In this document: piece after piece, positions 26,544-36,106 of the stretch
How the letters are laid out: each line of letters starts with the position of its first letter
How positions within the stretch are numbered: position 1 is the stretch's first letter
Assembly (NCBI RefSeq): GCF_016892625.1
Contig: NZ_JAFEMW010000001.1
Coordinates: forward strand, 124,001 to 188,000
DNA: 64,000 nucleotides
Origin: Brevibacterium sp. RIT 803
GTDB lineage: Bacteria > Actinomycetota > Actinomycetes > Actinomycetales > Brevibacteriaceae
Direction of reading: 5' to 3'
Program-made: the position numbers and the translations under genes
Notes under the pieces: model-generated
The model's input: the letters and a program-made list of their open reading frames with translations, nothing else
What the model was told of the DNA's origin: nothing
The model's database searches: none

Positions 26544-28684
26544 CGTGACTCCTTGTCGGGGTTGTCGGTGCTGCTGCTGTCGTTATCAGAGCCGCTGTCG
26601 TTGTCGGTGCTGCTGTCGTTGTCGGTGCTGCTGTCGCTGTCGTTGCTGCTGTCGTCTTCGTCTCGGTTCGTGACGACGAGCGCGTCGACGGCCAACGCCC
26701 CGTCCGGGGTGACGCGCACCGGGTTGATCTCGATCTCCTGGATCTCATTGCTGCCGGCGATCAGACGGGAGACCGAGACGATGATCTCGGCCAATTCGTC
26801 GAGGTCCGTCGCACGCCGACCTCGCCATCCTGTGAGCAGCCGGTAGCACGTGAGTCGGGAGACCATGTCGAGGGCCTCGGCATGCGAGACCGGCGCCAGC
26901 TCGAGCCAGGTGTCGCCGTAGAGCTCCGTCTCGGTGCCTCCGGCTCCCACCATCACAATCGGCCCGAAGTTCTCGTCCTGGCGTCCGCCGACCAGGATCT
27001 CGACGGCCCCATCGCGGGTGTCCATCTCCTCGACGATGTACTCACCCTCGCCGAGGCGACCTACCATCTTCACGTAGGCGTCTTCGAGAGCTGCGGCATT
27101 GCCGAGGCCGAGGGCGATCGCCCCGAGTTCGGTCTTGTGTGCAGGCCAAGAGGCCTTGAGCACGAACGGCGGTGTCAGGTCCGAGCCGGCCACCACCTCG
27201 GCGAGTTCGGCTCCGCGACTCAGCGTCAGCGCCCGCGGCACCGGCACCCCGGCCGCGCTGATCGTGTCCCGGGCCGCACCGTACCCGGTCCCCCAGGGTG
27301 TGACCGGACCCGACCGTTCCAGAGCCTCGGTGATGCGCCCGGAATGAGAGGCGTAGAACCCGGCTCCGGCGACGACGCGCATGACCGATTCGATCGAGGT
27401 GTAGACGGGTATCGAGTTCTCCCACAGGGCAGCGACGGCCTGTGAGTCGGCACTCATCGAGTGGACGATGAGAGGCTTGCGATGACTGTGCACGGTCTCA
27501 CTCAGCCGGCCCACCTCGGCCAGCTCCGCATCGAGGAGAGCAGGAATGTCCTCGCCGTAGCAGCCGAAGTATCCGCTCAGGACGACTGCGTCGATGGCCT
27601 CATCGGCCAGGAGCGCATCGACGAGACGCGAGTGCACGGACAGGTCGGCCTCCCCTGCCCCGTCGAGGTCGATCGGATTGTCGATGTGACCGGCGTGCGG
27701 CAGATTCTCTGCGACCCGGGTGCGTGTGAGAGCGTCAAGGACGGTGACGCGCAGACCGTGGGACTCGGCTCGGTCTGCGGCGATCGCGCCCTGCCCGCCT
27801 GAATCGGAGATGACGGCGATCCTCCTCCCTGCGGGCAACCAGGACGTGGCGAGGAAACCGGCAAGCTCGACCGCCTCTCCGGGTGTCGAGAGTCGGATTG
27901 CACCAGCGGCGCGACAGGCGGCATCGACGGTGTCGATCGCCGAGGTGAGCGATCCGGTGTGCGATCGCGCGAGCCTGGCGCCGGCGTCCGATTGGCCCGT
28001 GGTGAGGATCATCGTGGGCTTCCCTGCCGCACGCAGTGCCTGCATGGCCGACACCAGGGCGCTGCCGCCGGTGAAGGACTCAAGATAGAGCACGACCTGC
28101 GTGGTGGCGGCGTCGTCGACCAGGGAGGACAGGATCTCTGCGGCCCTGACGTCCGACTGTCCGCCGATGGAGGCGAAGCGTGAGATCCCGAGGCCGCTGC
28201 GTGCTGAGAGGGTGGCGATCTCTGTTCCAAGTTGGCCGCTCTGCGTCACCACGGCCAGGGACCCGGGGGTGAAGTTGCCCCAGGCCAGAAGCAGATCATT
28301 GCTCGCATCGACGACGCCCAAGGACGAAGGGCCGATGAGGCGGGCTCCTGCGGAGATGATTCGCTGGGCCACCTCGGCGGCGCCGGGCACCCTGGCCGAG
28401 ATGATGAGGAAGGCTCGCACTCCTGCGGCCAAAGCATCATCGACGACGGCCGGGACCCCGCTGCCCGGGATCGAGATGACAAGGAGCTCCGGCGTCTCAG
28501 GCAGCTCAGCGAGGCTGGGGAAGGTGGGTTCACCCTGGATCGAGGCGACTCGTGAGTTGATGAGATGGACCCGGCGCCGATGTGTTCCCTTCAACGCTCC
28601 CGCGGAGAGCCAGAATCCCCATTTGGCCGGGTCGTTCGAGGCTCCGAGGACGGCGACGCTGCCGGGGTCGAAGAACCGATCCAT
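26540..28684 (-). CDS. ADP-forming acyl-CoA synthetase, fused alpha-beta
   Basis: A 714-residue NDP-forming acyl-CoA synthetase: CoA-binding domain (1-130, starting RFFDPGSVAVLGAS), succinyl-CoA ligase-like domains (150-450) with TQSGQLG and the RSHTGSL segment, and a C-terminal ATP-grasp domain (about 490-690) with PPFVLKASWPAHKTELG. It makes acyl-CoA from an acid with ATP to ADP, or the reverse. ATG at 28684 lies 4 bases after the dehydrogenase stop. The last 40 residues are Ser/Asp/Asn repeats encoded by 18-bp units, a tail the family does not normally have. Confidence 0.85.
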   Translation of the reverse strand: MDRFFDPGSVAVLGASNDPAKWGFWLSAGALKGTHRRRVHLINSRVASIQGEPTFPSLAELPETPELLVISIPGSGVPAVVDDALAAGVRAFLIISARVPGAAEVAQRIISAGARLIGPSSLGVVDASNDLLLAWGNFTPGSLAVVTQSGQLGTEIATLSARSGLGISRFASIGGQSDVRAAEILSSLVDDAATTQVVLYLESFTGGSALVSAMQALRAAGKPTMILTTGQSDAGARLARSHTGSLTSAIDTVDAACRAAGAIRLSTPGEAVELAGFLATSWLPAGRRIAVISDSGGQGAIAADRAESHGLRVTVLDALTRTRVAENLPHAGHIDNPIDLDGAGEADLSVHSRLVDALLADEAIDAVVLSGYFGCYGEDIPALLDAELAEVGRLSETVHSHRKPLIVHSMSADSQAVAALWENSIPVYTSIESVMRVVAGAGFYASHSGRITEALERSGPVTPWGTGYGAARDTISAAGVPVPRALTLSRGAELAEVVAGSDLTPPFVLKASWPAHKTELGAIALGLGNAAALEDAYVKMVGRLGEGEYIVEEMDTRDGAVEILVGGRQDENFGPIVMVGAGGTETELYGDTWLELAPVSHAEALDMVSRLTCYRLLTGWRGRRATDLDELAEIIVSVSRLIAGSNEIQEIEINPVRVTPDGALAVDALVVTNRDEDDSSNDSDSSTDNDSSTDNDSGSDNDSSSTDNPDKESR
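26562..26660. repeat. 18-bp tandem repeat encoding a Ser/Asp tail
   Basis: Units TTGTCGGTGCTGCTGTCG at 26601-26618 and 26619-26636 are identical; degenerate copies run from 26562 to 26660. Read on the minus strand they code for D-S-S-T-D-N repeats at the end of the acyl-CoA synthetase. The array ends 19 bases before the start of the next gene, so changes in copy number alter the protein tail without affecting the downstream frame. Confidence 0.8.
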
Positions 28685-28688
28685 GGCT

Positions 28689-29927
28689 CTAACGCTCTGC
28701 CTTGGCGGCGGCCATCTGATCAGTGTCCCCTGAATCGACCCCGATCGCTGAACCGACCCCGATCGCTCGATCAGGCTCGGCCCGGAGCACTTCGAGGTTC
28801 GCATCCACCCGGGACTGTGCCGCCTGCCGGGGAGTGATGCCCACACGGTCGGCATCACTGAGCACCTCGGTCGTGAGTTCGCGCAGAGTCTCGATGACCA
28901 GGGACCGGCTGTCGTCCCAGCTGCCGTCGACATCGCCGAACGTCACCCACCACCACCATGCATTCGTCGCGGAGTTCGCGAGGAAGTCGGGAACGACTGT
29001 GACCCCTCGGGCCTGCAGGCGCTCTTCCGCATCGGGCAGCACGGGCATGTTCGCAGCCTCGACGATGAGCCCGGCGGTGATGGCCTCACAGTTCTCACGC
29101 GTGATCGCGTAGCTGACTGCCGCAGGGACAAGCACATCACAGTCAGCGGCCAGCCAGTCTCCGCGGTCACCGTCACGATCGTCGGGACGAAGTGCGGCTC
29201 GGTCGATGCCGCCGAAGGGATCGCGTGTGTCCAGCAGGGCCTCGACGTCGAGTCCGGCCGGGTTGGACACGAACCCGTCGGCATCGGCGATGCCGACGAT
29301 GCGCACTCCCGCCTCGGCGAGGAATCGGGCGCTCGCCCCACCCATCGATCCGAATCCTTGGATCACCGCGGTCGAGTCGGCCGGGTCCCTCCCCTCGGCC
29401 TCGAGTGCGGCGATCGCCGAGGTGGCCACTCCCAGTCCGCCGACGAGCTCATCCTGAGCGAGACCGTCGACGATGACAGAGAAGGCGGTGGCCGTCCGCG
29501 CCCTGGCCGCTTCCGGGTCAGTCAGCAGCTTCTCCACGGCCGACAGGCCGCTGCCGAGTTCACGCTTGGCAAGGATGTCGTCAATATCGTTCTGGCGTAC
29601 ACCCAGGTCCTCGCCGAGGGCCCAATAGGCGCGCATGATCGGGTTCACGGCGACGAGGAACCGCTCGAGGATGTCGGTGGCTCCGGGGGCACGTGGGTCG
29701 AAGTCGATGCCGCCCTTCGCACCGCCGACGGGAACGTAGCGCCGGCCCGGCCGCAGATGGATCGCCTCCTTGCGCGTCATCCCCTGAGCCAGACCCCGCA
29801 CCTCATCGAGAGTGCATCCCTGACGCATCCTCAGCCCGCCCGAGGCTGTTCCCCTCACCAGCGTGTCGATGACGACGAATCCGTGTGCTTCGGTGATCGG
29901 ATCCTGCCAGGTGATGTCCATGAACAT
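28689..29927 (-). CDS. Glu/Leu/Phe/Val dehydrogenase family protein
   Basis: A 412-residue amino acid dehydrogenase. Residues in the catalytic region include GGLRMRQGCTLDEVRGLAQG and the Lys-bearing PVGGAKGGIDFDP near 75, and the Rossmann motif GFGSMGG near 205. It oxidatively deaminates an L-amino acid to a 2-oxo acid using NAD(P). The catalytic segment departs from standard GDH (extra HLRPGRRY insertion before GGAKGG), so the substrate is open. Start ATG 29927, 4 nt after GGGAG. It is the first enzyme gene of the operon, just downstream of the ACTGAA/TTCAGT operator. Confidence 0.82.
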   Translation of the reverse strand: MFMDITWQDPITEAHGFVVIDTLVRGTASGGLRMRQGCTLDEVRGLAQGMTRKEAIHLRPGRRYVPVGGAKGGIDFDPRAPGATDILERFLVAVNPIMRAYWALGEDLGVRQNDIDDILAKRELGSGLSAVEKLLTDPEAARARTATAFSVIVDGLAQDELVGGLGVATSAIAALEAEGRDPADSTAVIQGFGSMGGASARFLAEAGVRIVGIADADGFVSNPAGLDVEALLDTRDPFGGIDRAALRPDDRDGDRGDWLAADCDVLVPAAVSYAITRENCEAITAGLIVEAANMPVLPDAEERLQARGVTVVPDFLANSATNAWWWWVTFGDVDGSWDDSRSLVIETLRELTTEVLSDADRVGITPRQAAQSRVDANLEVLRAEPDRAIGVGSAIGVDSGDTDQMAAAKAER

Positions 29928-29945
29928 GTCGCTCCCAAGGGTTTT

Positions 29946-29963
29946 ACTGAATCGCTGTTCAGT
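29946..29963. promoter_or_regulatory. Operator palindrome ACTGAA-N6-TTCAGT
   Basis: A perfect 6-bp inverted repeat separated by TCGCTG, 19 bases before the dehydrogenase ATG. A third half-site AGGTTCAG follows at 29964-29972. This has the size of a TetR-family operator and sits on the promoter of the four-gene operon whose regulator gene is adjacent. Confidence 0.55.
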
Positions 29964-30033
29964 TAGGTTCAGATCACCAGTCTGACCGTCGGAGGGCTGC
30001 CACGTCAAGCGCGTCTGAGCGAGAGTTCCGGGC

Positions 30034-30675
30034 TCATTCCAATTCGCGTGCGACGAAAGCATCGACCCAAGCGGACAGGGTCTGAGGCGACACGCTTTCA
30101 GGGTTGAAGATGAGTTGGACTGCGAGCCCGTCGAGGTACGCGAGGATCCTCGTGGCGCAGTCATCGGCCAACTCCGCGACGGTGGTGCCTGTGGGCTCAT
30201 GCGCGGACGCTTCCGTGGCCATGCGGCCGTGGCTGAATCGGAATTCCTCTGCCTCGAGCCCAGCGACGATGAGCTCGGACAGTATTGTCTTCCACTCTCG
30301 ATCAAGGGTGGAGAACGTCGACTTCACCCCATCGTCGAAGAGTCCGGCAGACCACCCGTCGATCCAGATCTTCCAGCTCCTCGTCGAGCCTGTCGGCATG
30401 TACCACTGGACGACGTCTCTGAGCCGCTGCGATGCTGGCTTCTGCGTCGCGGCGAGTCGACGCGCGCGATAGAGGTCGTTCTCCCCGGCGTGTGCGAAGG
30501 CTGCGGCGACGAGTGCTTCCTTCGTCACGAAGTGGTAGATGACCAGGCTCGGACTCAACCCCAGCCGTGCAGCGACATCGGCGACTCGGAGGGTGCGCAG
30601 GCCGGTGCTTTCGATCTCCTCCACGGTCGCAGCCAGGATCTCGTCCCGACGCACCGATGCGCTCTTTCGCGACAT
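30034..30675 (-). CDS. TetR-family regulator (BetI-like) of the amino acid-to-acyl-CoA operon
   Basis: A 213-residue TetR protein. HTH at residues 10-60 with RVADVAARLGLSPSLVIYHF; the C-terminal ligand domain has WYMPTGSTRSWKIWIDGW, resembling the BetI C-terminal family. ATG at 30675, 4 nt after GGAGAG. It lies upstream and in the same direction as the operon, with a 35-bp palindrome upstream of its own start and another in front of the operon, so autoregulation and repression of the operon are likely (inference). Confidence 0.88.
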   Translation of the reverse strand: MSRKSASVRRDEILAATVEEIESTGLRTLRVADVAARLGLSPSLVIYHFVTKEALVAAAFAHAGENDLYRARRLAATQKPASQRLRDVVQWYMPTGSTRSWKIWIDGWSAGLFDDGVKSTFSTLDREWKTILSELIVAGLEAEEFRFSHGRMATEASAHEPTGTTVAELADDCATRILAYLDGLAVQLIFNPESVSPQTLSAWVDAFVARELE

Positions 30676-30700
30676 GAATCTCTCCCCCACACAGACAGAA

Positions 30701-30735
30701 ATGGCTGTACAACACGATTCATGTTGTACAGCCAT
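30701..30735. promoter_or_regulatory. Palindrome in front of the TetR gene
   Basis: Perfect 14-bp arms (30701-30714 and 30722-30735; core TGTACAACA / TGTTGTACA) around a 7-bp centre, 26 bases upstream of the tetR ATG at 30675. An autoregulatory operator is likely. The half-sites differ from the ACTGAA sites in front of the operon. Confidence 0.6.
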
Positions 30736-30794
30736 TCTAGATGCTCACGGTTCGGAGCCTGCGGGCATCGCCTCAGGCCAGCGTCATCTCATCC

Positions 30795-32120
30795 TCAGCG
30801 CAGAACGACGTCGGCCTGCGGTCCCACGAGGGACAGCGACTTCGGGCGAGACATGAGGTCTCCTGCCATCGTCGACACCTGCTCAGCTGTGACCGAGCGG
30901 ACGCGTTCGATGAGGTCGAGCGGAGATTCGAGGGAGATTCCGAAGATCTCCGATCGGGCCAGTCGATTCATCCGTGCCGCCGAAGACTCGAGTCCGAGGA
31001 CCATCGAACCCGAGAGCTGGGAGACGATCGCGTCCAGCTCGGGGCGACTTGGCACCTCCTGCGCCAGACGGTCCCATTCGGCCAGAGCCAGATCGACGAC
31101 GGCCTGCCCGTTCTCCGGCGTGCAGCCGGCGTAGATGCCGAACGTTCCGAAGTCAGTGAACTGGCTTGCCACACAGTTGACGGCGTAGGCGAGACCGCGT
31201 TCTTCTCGCACGCTCTGGAAGAGTCGAGAGGACATACCTCCGCCGAGCATCGTCAGCAGCACCGAATAGACGAAGCGATCCGGATGGCCCTCTTCGAGAC
31301 CCTCGCAGCCGAGCAGGATTCCCAGCTGTTCGGTGTCTTTGACCGTGTGTGAGCGACCCGAATGGAACGTCGGCACCTCACGTGTGCCGCGGCCGGCCAC
31401 CCCGCCTGCTGTCGCGGCGGGACTGTCCCAGGTGTGTGAGCCGGCCGGTGAGCCGACACCTGCCTGAGCCAATGCGTCCTCGACCATGCCCAGGACCTCC
31501 CCGTGGGTGGCACCGCCGGCTGCGGCGATGACCAGACGCGGGGGAACATAGGTTGTCGAGTGGTGTTCGAGAAGCGTGTGATGGCCCAGCACGCGGATCT
31601 GGTCCTTCGTCGCGCCGACCGGACGTGCCAATGGGTGGTCGCCGAAGACGAGTTCGTCGAAGTCATCGAAGAGGACGTCGCCGGGATCGTCGGCCGACAT
31701 CGCCAACTCCTCGATGATGACGCCGCGTTCGCGTTCGAACTCCTCGGCATCCAGGTTCGAGTTCGAGACCATGTCGACGAGCAGCGAGGTGATGTCCGAC
31801 AGATCCGTCACCAGGCAGCGCGAGTAGTAGCAGGTGAGCTCCTTGGCCGTGATGGCGTTGGAGTCTCCCCCGGTCCGGTCGAAGGCAGCCGCGATCGTCT
31901 TCGCGTCCTTCGTCGGCGTTCCCTTGAAGAGCATGTGCTCGAGGAAATGGGTCGATCCGGCGGTCTCGGTCGATTCGTCGCGCGATCCTGCCGCGACCCA
32001 GATGCCGATGGTCTCCGACGCCAGTCCGGGCATGTGTTCGGTGGTCACTGTCAAACCACCGGGGAGGACAGACCGATCGATTCGGCTGCCCTCCCCGGTG
32101 TGAGAATCCTTGAGTATCAG
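30795..32120 (-). CDS. M16 family zinc metallopeptidase (PepR-like), CTG start proposed
   Basis: The M16 (pitrilysin/MPP) protein has inverted zinc motif HFLEH and the distal Glu in [11 protein letters not shown]. Family members begin with a conserved strand like R-x-L-P-G-G-L-x-V-x-T-E. Here [13 protein letters not shown] is in frame, but its first part lies upstream of the first usual start codon (TTG at 32054), and no ATG, GTG or TTG lies between 32054 and the in-frame stop at 32150. CTG at 32120 overlaps the pnp stop as CTGA and follows GAGG, giving 441 residues, the family length. Cytoplasmic processing peptidase; in actinobacteria it follows pnp. Confidence 0.82.
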   Translation of the reverse strand: MILKDSHTGEGSRIDRSVLPGGLTVTTEHMPGLASETIGIWVAAGSRDESTETAGSTHFLEHMLFKGTPTKDAKTIAAAFDRTGGDSNAITAKELTCYYSRCLVTDLSDITSLLVDMVSNSNLDAEEFERERGVIIEELAMSADDPGDVLFDDFDELVFGDHPLARPVGATKDQIRVLGHHTLLEHHSTTYVPPRLVIAAAGGATHGEVLGMVEDALAQAGVGSPAGSHTWDSPAATAGGVAGRGTREVPTFHSGRSHTVKDTEQLGILLGCEGLEEGHPDRFVYSVLLTMLGGGMSSRLFQSVREERGLAYAVNCVASQFTDFGTFGIYAGCTPENGQAVVDLALAEWDRLAQEVPSRPELDAIVSQLSGSMVLGLESSAARMNRLARSEIFGISLESPLDLIERVRSVTAEQVSTMAGDLMSRPKSLSLVGPQADVVLR

Positions 32121-34336
32121 TTGTCTGATTCCTCTTCTGCTTCTTCGTCATCGTCGCTGACAGGCGAGAGTGACAGCTTGCCGCGGTCGTCGATCTTCGT
32201 GATCTCGACCTGGACCTTCTGGCCGACTCCGACGACGTCTTCGACGTCCTCGACGCGCTTGCCATCGTTGAGCTTACGCAGCTCGGAGATGTGCAGCAGG
32301 CCATCCTTGCCCGGTGTCAGGGAGACGAATGCGCCGAAGCTCATCGTCTTCACGACGGTTCCGAGGTAACGTTCGCCGACCTCGGGCACCTGCGGGTTGG
32401 CGATGGCGTTGATCATCGAGCGGGCGGCATCTGCGGCTGCTCCGTCGGCGGCACCGATGAGGACGGTTCCGTCGTCTTCGATGCTGATGTCAGCGCCGGT
32501 GTCTTCCTGCATCTGGTTGATCATCTTGCCCTTGGGTCCGATGACCTCGCCGATCTTGTCGACCGGGATGTTCACCGAGATGATGCGCGGAGCAGTCGGA
32601 GCCATCTCTGCCGGAGCATCGATGGCCTCGGCGATGACGTCGAGGATGACCATGCGGGCTTCCTGCGCCTGCTTGAGCGCGGCACCGAGCACCGAGGCGG
32701 GAAGGCCGTCGAGCTTGGTGTCGAGCTGGATCGCAGTGATGAAGTCACGCGTACCGGCAACCTTGAAGTCCATGTCGCCGAAGGCGTCTTCGGCACCGAG
32801 GATGTCAGTCAGTGCCGCGTATGCGGTCTGATCTCCGGTGTCGGTGGAGATGACATCGGAGACGAGTCCCATGGCGATACCTGCGACAGGAGCCTGCAGC
32901 GGCACACCAGCCGAGAGCATGGCCAGAGTCGATGCGCAGACCGAACCCATCGAGGTCGAGCCGTTGGATCCGAGTGCCTCTGAGACTTCGCGGATGGCGT
33001 AGGGGAAGTCCTCGCGCTTGGGCAGAACAGGCACGAGTGCACGTTCAGCCAGCGCACCGTGTCCGATCTCGCGGCGCTTCGGGCTGCCCACACGACCGGT
33101 CTCTCCGACCGAGTAGGGCGGGAAGTTGTAGTGGTGCATGTAGCGCTTCGTGGTCACAGGCGACAGAGAGTCGATGTGCTGTTCGAGCTTGAGCATGTTC
33201 AGCGTGGTGACACCGAGGATCTGCGTCTCTCCGCGCTCGAAGATGGCCGAGCCGTGAGCGCGTGGGATCACGTTGGTTTCGGCGGTCAGCGGACGGATGT
33301 CCTTGAGACCACGACCGTCGATGCGGATCTGCTCGGTGAGGATGCGCTTGCGCACGACCTGCTTCGTCAGCGCGTTGAGGGCCCCGGCGATTTCCTTCTC
33401 GCGGCCGGCGAAGCGTTCGCCGAGCTTGTCGAAGAGCTCAGAGAGCAGATCTTCGCCTGCTGCTTCGCGTTCCTGCTTGTCAGCGATCTGGAAGTTCTCG
33501 GTCTGCTTGGCTTCGGCGAGTTCGCGCACAGCCTCGTAGACGTCGTCCTGGTAGTCCTTGAAGACAGGGAACTCGACAGTGGGTTTGGCTGCACTGTCAG
33601 CCAGCTCCTGCTGCGCACGGCAGAGTTCGCTGATGAAGGGCTTCGCGGCTTCGAGTCCCTCTGCTACGACCTCTTCGGTCGGTGCGGTGGCACCGGACTT
33701 GATGCGGTCGATGGCGTTGTCTGTGGCTTCTGCCTCGACCATCATGATCGCCACGTCGTCACCGACGACACGGCCGGCGACGACCATGTTGAAGACGGCG
33801 TCATCGAGCTGCGAGTGGTTCGGGAAGGCAACCCACTGGCCGTCGATGAGTGCGATGCGCACGCCGCCGATGGGGCCGGAGAAAGGCAGTCCGGAGAGCT
33901 GAGTCGACATCGAGGCCGCGTTGATGGCCAGTGCATCGTAGATGTGGTCGGGGTGGATCGACATCACTGTGACGACGACCTGAACCTCGTTGCGCAGTCC
34001 CTTCACGAAGGAGGGGCGCAGAGGGCGGTCGATGAGGCGGCAGGTGAGGACCGCGTCGGTCGAGGGGCGTCCTTCACGGCGGAAGAACGAACCGGGGATG
34101 CGACCCGCGGCGTACATGCGCTCTTCGACGTCGACGGTCAGAGGGAAGAAGTCGAAGCCCTCACGGGGGTTCTTGCCCGCCGAGGTGGCCGAGAACAGCA
34201 TGGTTTCGTCGTCGAGGTAGGCGACGGCAGAACCGGCGGCCTGCTGTGCAAGCCGTCCTGTTTCGAAGCGGATGGTGTGTGAACCATAGCTGCCATTGTC
34301 AATGTGCGCTACGGCGGATTCAGGGTTGAGTCCCAC
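32117..34336 (-). CDS. pnp: Polyribonucleotide nucleotidyltransferase
   Basis: A 739-residue PNPase: two RNase PH domains (about 1-240 and 330-570; phosphate-binding [14 protein letters not shown] near 460), a KH domain with [10 protein letters not shown] near 605, and an S1 domain (about 655-730) with GAFVSL. It degrades mRNA 3'-5' using phosphate. GTG at 34336, 4 nt after AAGGAGA. The protein ends in an acidic tail. It follows rpsO after a 395-bp leader with a terminator hairpin, so it has its own promoter or an attenuated read-through. Confidence 0.96.
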   Translation of the reverse strand: MGLNPESAVAHIDNGSYGSHTIRFETGRLAQQAAGSAVAYLDDETMLFSATSAGKNPREGFDFFPLTVDVEERMYAAGRIPGSFFRREGRPSTDAVLTCRLIDRPLRPSFVKGLRNEVQVVVTVMSIHPDHIYDALAINAASMSTQLSGLPFSGPIGGVRIALIDGQWVAFPNHSQLDDAVFNMVVAGRVVGDDVAIMMVEAEATDNAIDRIKSGATAPTEEVVAEGLEAAKPFISELCRAQQELADSAAKPTVEFPVFKDYQDDVYEAVRELAEAKQTENFQIADKQEREAAGEDLLSELFDKLGERFAGREKEIAGALNALTKQVVRKRILTEQIRIDGRGLKDIRPLTAETNVIPRAHGSAIFERGETQILGVTTLNMLKLEQHIDSLSPVTTKRYMHHYNFPPYSVGETGRVGSPKRREIGHGALAERALVPVLPKREDFPYAIREVSEALGSNGSTSMGSVCASTLAMLSAGVPLQAPVAGIAMGLVSDVISTDTGDQTAYAALTDILGAEDAFGDMDFKVAGTRDFITAIQLDTKLDGLPASVLGAALKQAQEARMVILDVIAEAIDAPAEMAPTAPRIISVNIPVDKIGEVIGPKGKMINQMQEDTGADISIEDDGTVLIGAADGAAADAARSMINAIANPQVPEVGERYLGTVVKTMSFGAFVSLTPGKDGLLHISELRKLNDGKRVEDVEDVVGVGQKVQVEITKIDDRGKLSLSPVSDDDEEAEEESDN

Positions 34337-34732
34337 GTATTCTCCTTGTTTGTAACCGGTACGCGGACACCTTCGAAGAATGAAGGCGAAAGAAGCCCGC
34401 GTCTATCCGGTGGATATTGGCTCGGACAACCCCATGGATCCAAGCCGGTCATCGATCGGGGCCCACGGAAGCAGCATGCGCATGCGTGCTCTTCCGGAAG
34501 CCACTACCGAGGACCGAAACGTCCATGGCATGGTTGTCCACGTTGAAGTCTACCGCAGTTGCCCCTGTGAGCCATTGCCTCGCATTCCACTCGGTTATGG
34601 CATCGGCAGTCGAACGGCCGGGGACAACGAAGAAGCGCCCTGCATGATGCAGGACGCTTCGTTTCGTCTGAGGTGACTCGTTCGAGTCTGTGTCAGTTCG
34701 TCGGAGTCACGCTCAATGTCATGGGGCTGGTC
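34337..34732 (-). promoter_or_regulatory. rpsO-pnp intergenic leader
   Basis: No gene is supported in these 396 bases. After the terminator at 34632-34660, a second hairpin is possible at 34468-34496 (GGAAG...CTTCC with inner GCATGC repeats), a place where pnp mRNA leaders in other bacteria carry an autoregulatory stem. Nothing else distinctive was seen. Confidence 0.45.
34632..34660 (-). terminator. Terminator after rpsO
   Basis: Arms 34632-34645 and 34647-34660 pair 13 of 14 with one G.U wobble on the minus strand (GAAGCG...CGCTTC). It is followed on the minus strand by TTCGTTGT. It lies 72 bases after the rpsO stop. Confidence 0.65.
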
Positions 34733-35002
34733 TCAGCGACGCAGGCCCAGGCGCTTGATGAGCGAGCGGTAGCGCTCGATCTCCACGCGCTGCAAGTACT
34801 TGAGCATCCGGCGGCGCTGGCCGACGAGGAGCAGCAGGCCACGACGCGAGTGGTGGTCGTGCTTGTGATCCTTGAAGTGTTCGGTGAGCTCGGTGATCCG
34901 GCGGGTCAGCAGCGCAACCTGAACCTCGGGAGAACCGGTGTCGCCCTCGTGAGTTGCATATTCCTTGATGACTTCTTGCTTTTCAGCAGTACTGAGAGCC
35001 AT
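34733..35002 (-). CDS. rpsO: 30S ribosomal protein S15
   Basis: An 89-residue S15, exactly the family length. The conserved [24 protein letters not shown] and LIKRLGLR segments are present. It binds 16S rRNA in the platform of the small subunit. ATG at 35002, 8 nt after AAAAGGAG. It sits between ribF and pnp, the usual bacterial order. Confidence 0.97.
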   Translation of the reverse strand: MALSTAEKQEVIKEYATHEGDTGSPEVQVALLTRRITELTEHFKDHKHDHHSRRGLLLLVGQRRRMLKYLQRVEIERYRSLIKRLGLRR

Positions 35003-35094
35003 GGACTTCTCCTTTTGATCGTTGCGCGGCGCCGAAACCTGTCAGTCTCAGCACTATCGAACCGCGGCCGGTGAAAACGGCAAGGTTCAGTTTA

Positions 35095-36033
35095 TCAGGT
35101 GTGGAGCACCTCGCGCACATCAGCAATGTCCTCGTGCATCTTCACGACGAGCTCGTCCATGCCGGTGAACGTCACCTGTCCACGGATTCGTGAGACGAAC
35201 TCGAGGATCATGTGCTTGCCGTAGACGTCGAATTCGCCGAACTCCTTGTCGAGGACGTGCGCCTCGACTCGTCGGACGTTGCCTTCGAACGTGGGGTTGG
35301 TGCCCACCGAGATGGCTGCGGGGTACGCCTGGTCCTCATCGGAGAATGTCGCCCACCCGGCATAGACACCATCGGCGGGAATGAGGCCCTCGGCATCTTC
35401 GGACAGGTTCGCGGTCGGGAATCCGAGGTCGCGACCGCGGGCGTCGCCGTGGACGACGGCCCCCTCGACCCGGTGGTAGCGACCCAGCTGATCGGCAGCC
35501 TCGGCGACATCTCCGCCGACGATCTGATCCCGGATCCGTGAGGAGGAGTACCGTCCCCCGCGCCCGACCTCTTCGATCGTCTCGGTCCGGAACCCGTATT
35601 TCTCGCCGAGGTGGCGCAGAGTCTCGATGGTGCCTTCGTTGTCCTTGCCGAACCTCACGTCATCACCGACGACGACGATCTCACAGCCCAGGGCCTCAAC
35701 GAAGTAGGTGCGCACGAACTCCTCGGCACTCTGGGCCGCGAAGTCGAGGTCGTAGTGCTGGACGAACAGAGCGTCGATGCCGGTCTCCGCGATGAAATCG
35801 GCCTTCTGCTCGGTGCTCGTGATCATCAGCGTCGGCTCATCAGAGCGGTGGACCGTGCGCGGGTGCGGGTCGAAGGTCATGGCAACAGAGCGCAGAGAGC
35901 GCTCACTGGCCAGTGCCGCTACGGCTTGGAGAACAGTCTGGTGGCCGCGGTGGACCCCATCGAAGTTGCCCAGGGTCACAACGGTGCCGACATCGTCGGT
36001 CCCGACCTCATTCAGTCCGTGATAAAGCTCCAC
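35095..36033 (-). CDS. ribF: Bifunctional riboflavin kinase / FAD synthetase
   Basis: A 312-residue RibF: the FAD synthetase domain (1-180) with GNFDGVHRGH near residue 22, the flavokinase domain (185-312) with GFPTANL near 208 and the PTFEG-type motif near 245. It makes FMN from riboflavin and FAD from FMN. I chose GTG at 36033 because AAGGAG lies 10 nt before it and inside the longer frame that begins at 36057; translation from 36057 is less likely. Confidence 0.93.
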   Translation of the reverse strand: MELYHGLNEVGTDDVGTVVTLGNFDGVHRGHQTVLQAVAALASERSLRSVAMTFDPHPRTVHRSDEPTLMITSTEQKADFIAETGIDALFVQHYDLDFAAQSAEEFVRTYFVEALGCEIVVVGDDVRFGKDNEGTIETLRHLGEKYGFRTETIEEVGRGGRYSSSRIRDQIVGGDVAEAADQLGRYHRVEGAVVHGDARGRDLGFPTANLSEDAEGLIPADGVYAGWATFSDEDQAYPAAISVGTNPTFEGNVRRVEAHVLDKEFGEFDVYGKHMILEFVSRIRGQVTFTGMDELVVKMHEDIADVREVLHT

Positions 36034-36106
36034 TCGACGTTTGCTCCTTCCGTGCACCGACTCAGGTTATCGCAGAGATGTTCTCACGTGCTAACCCACG
36101 CACGCC

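Noticed and set aside
32117..32304. M16 gene starting at an ATG inside pnp (32304)
   Set aside because: That ATG lies in a different frame from the M16 protein.
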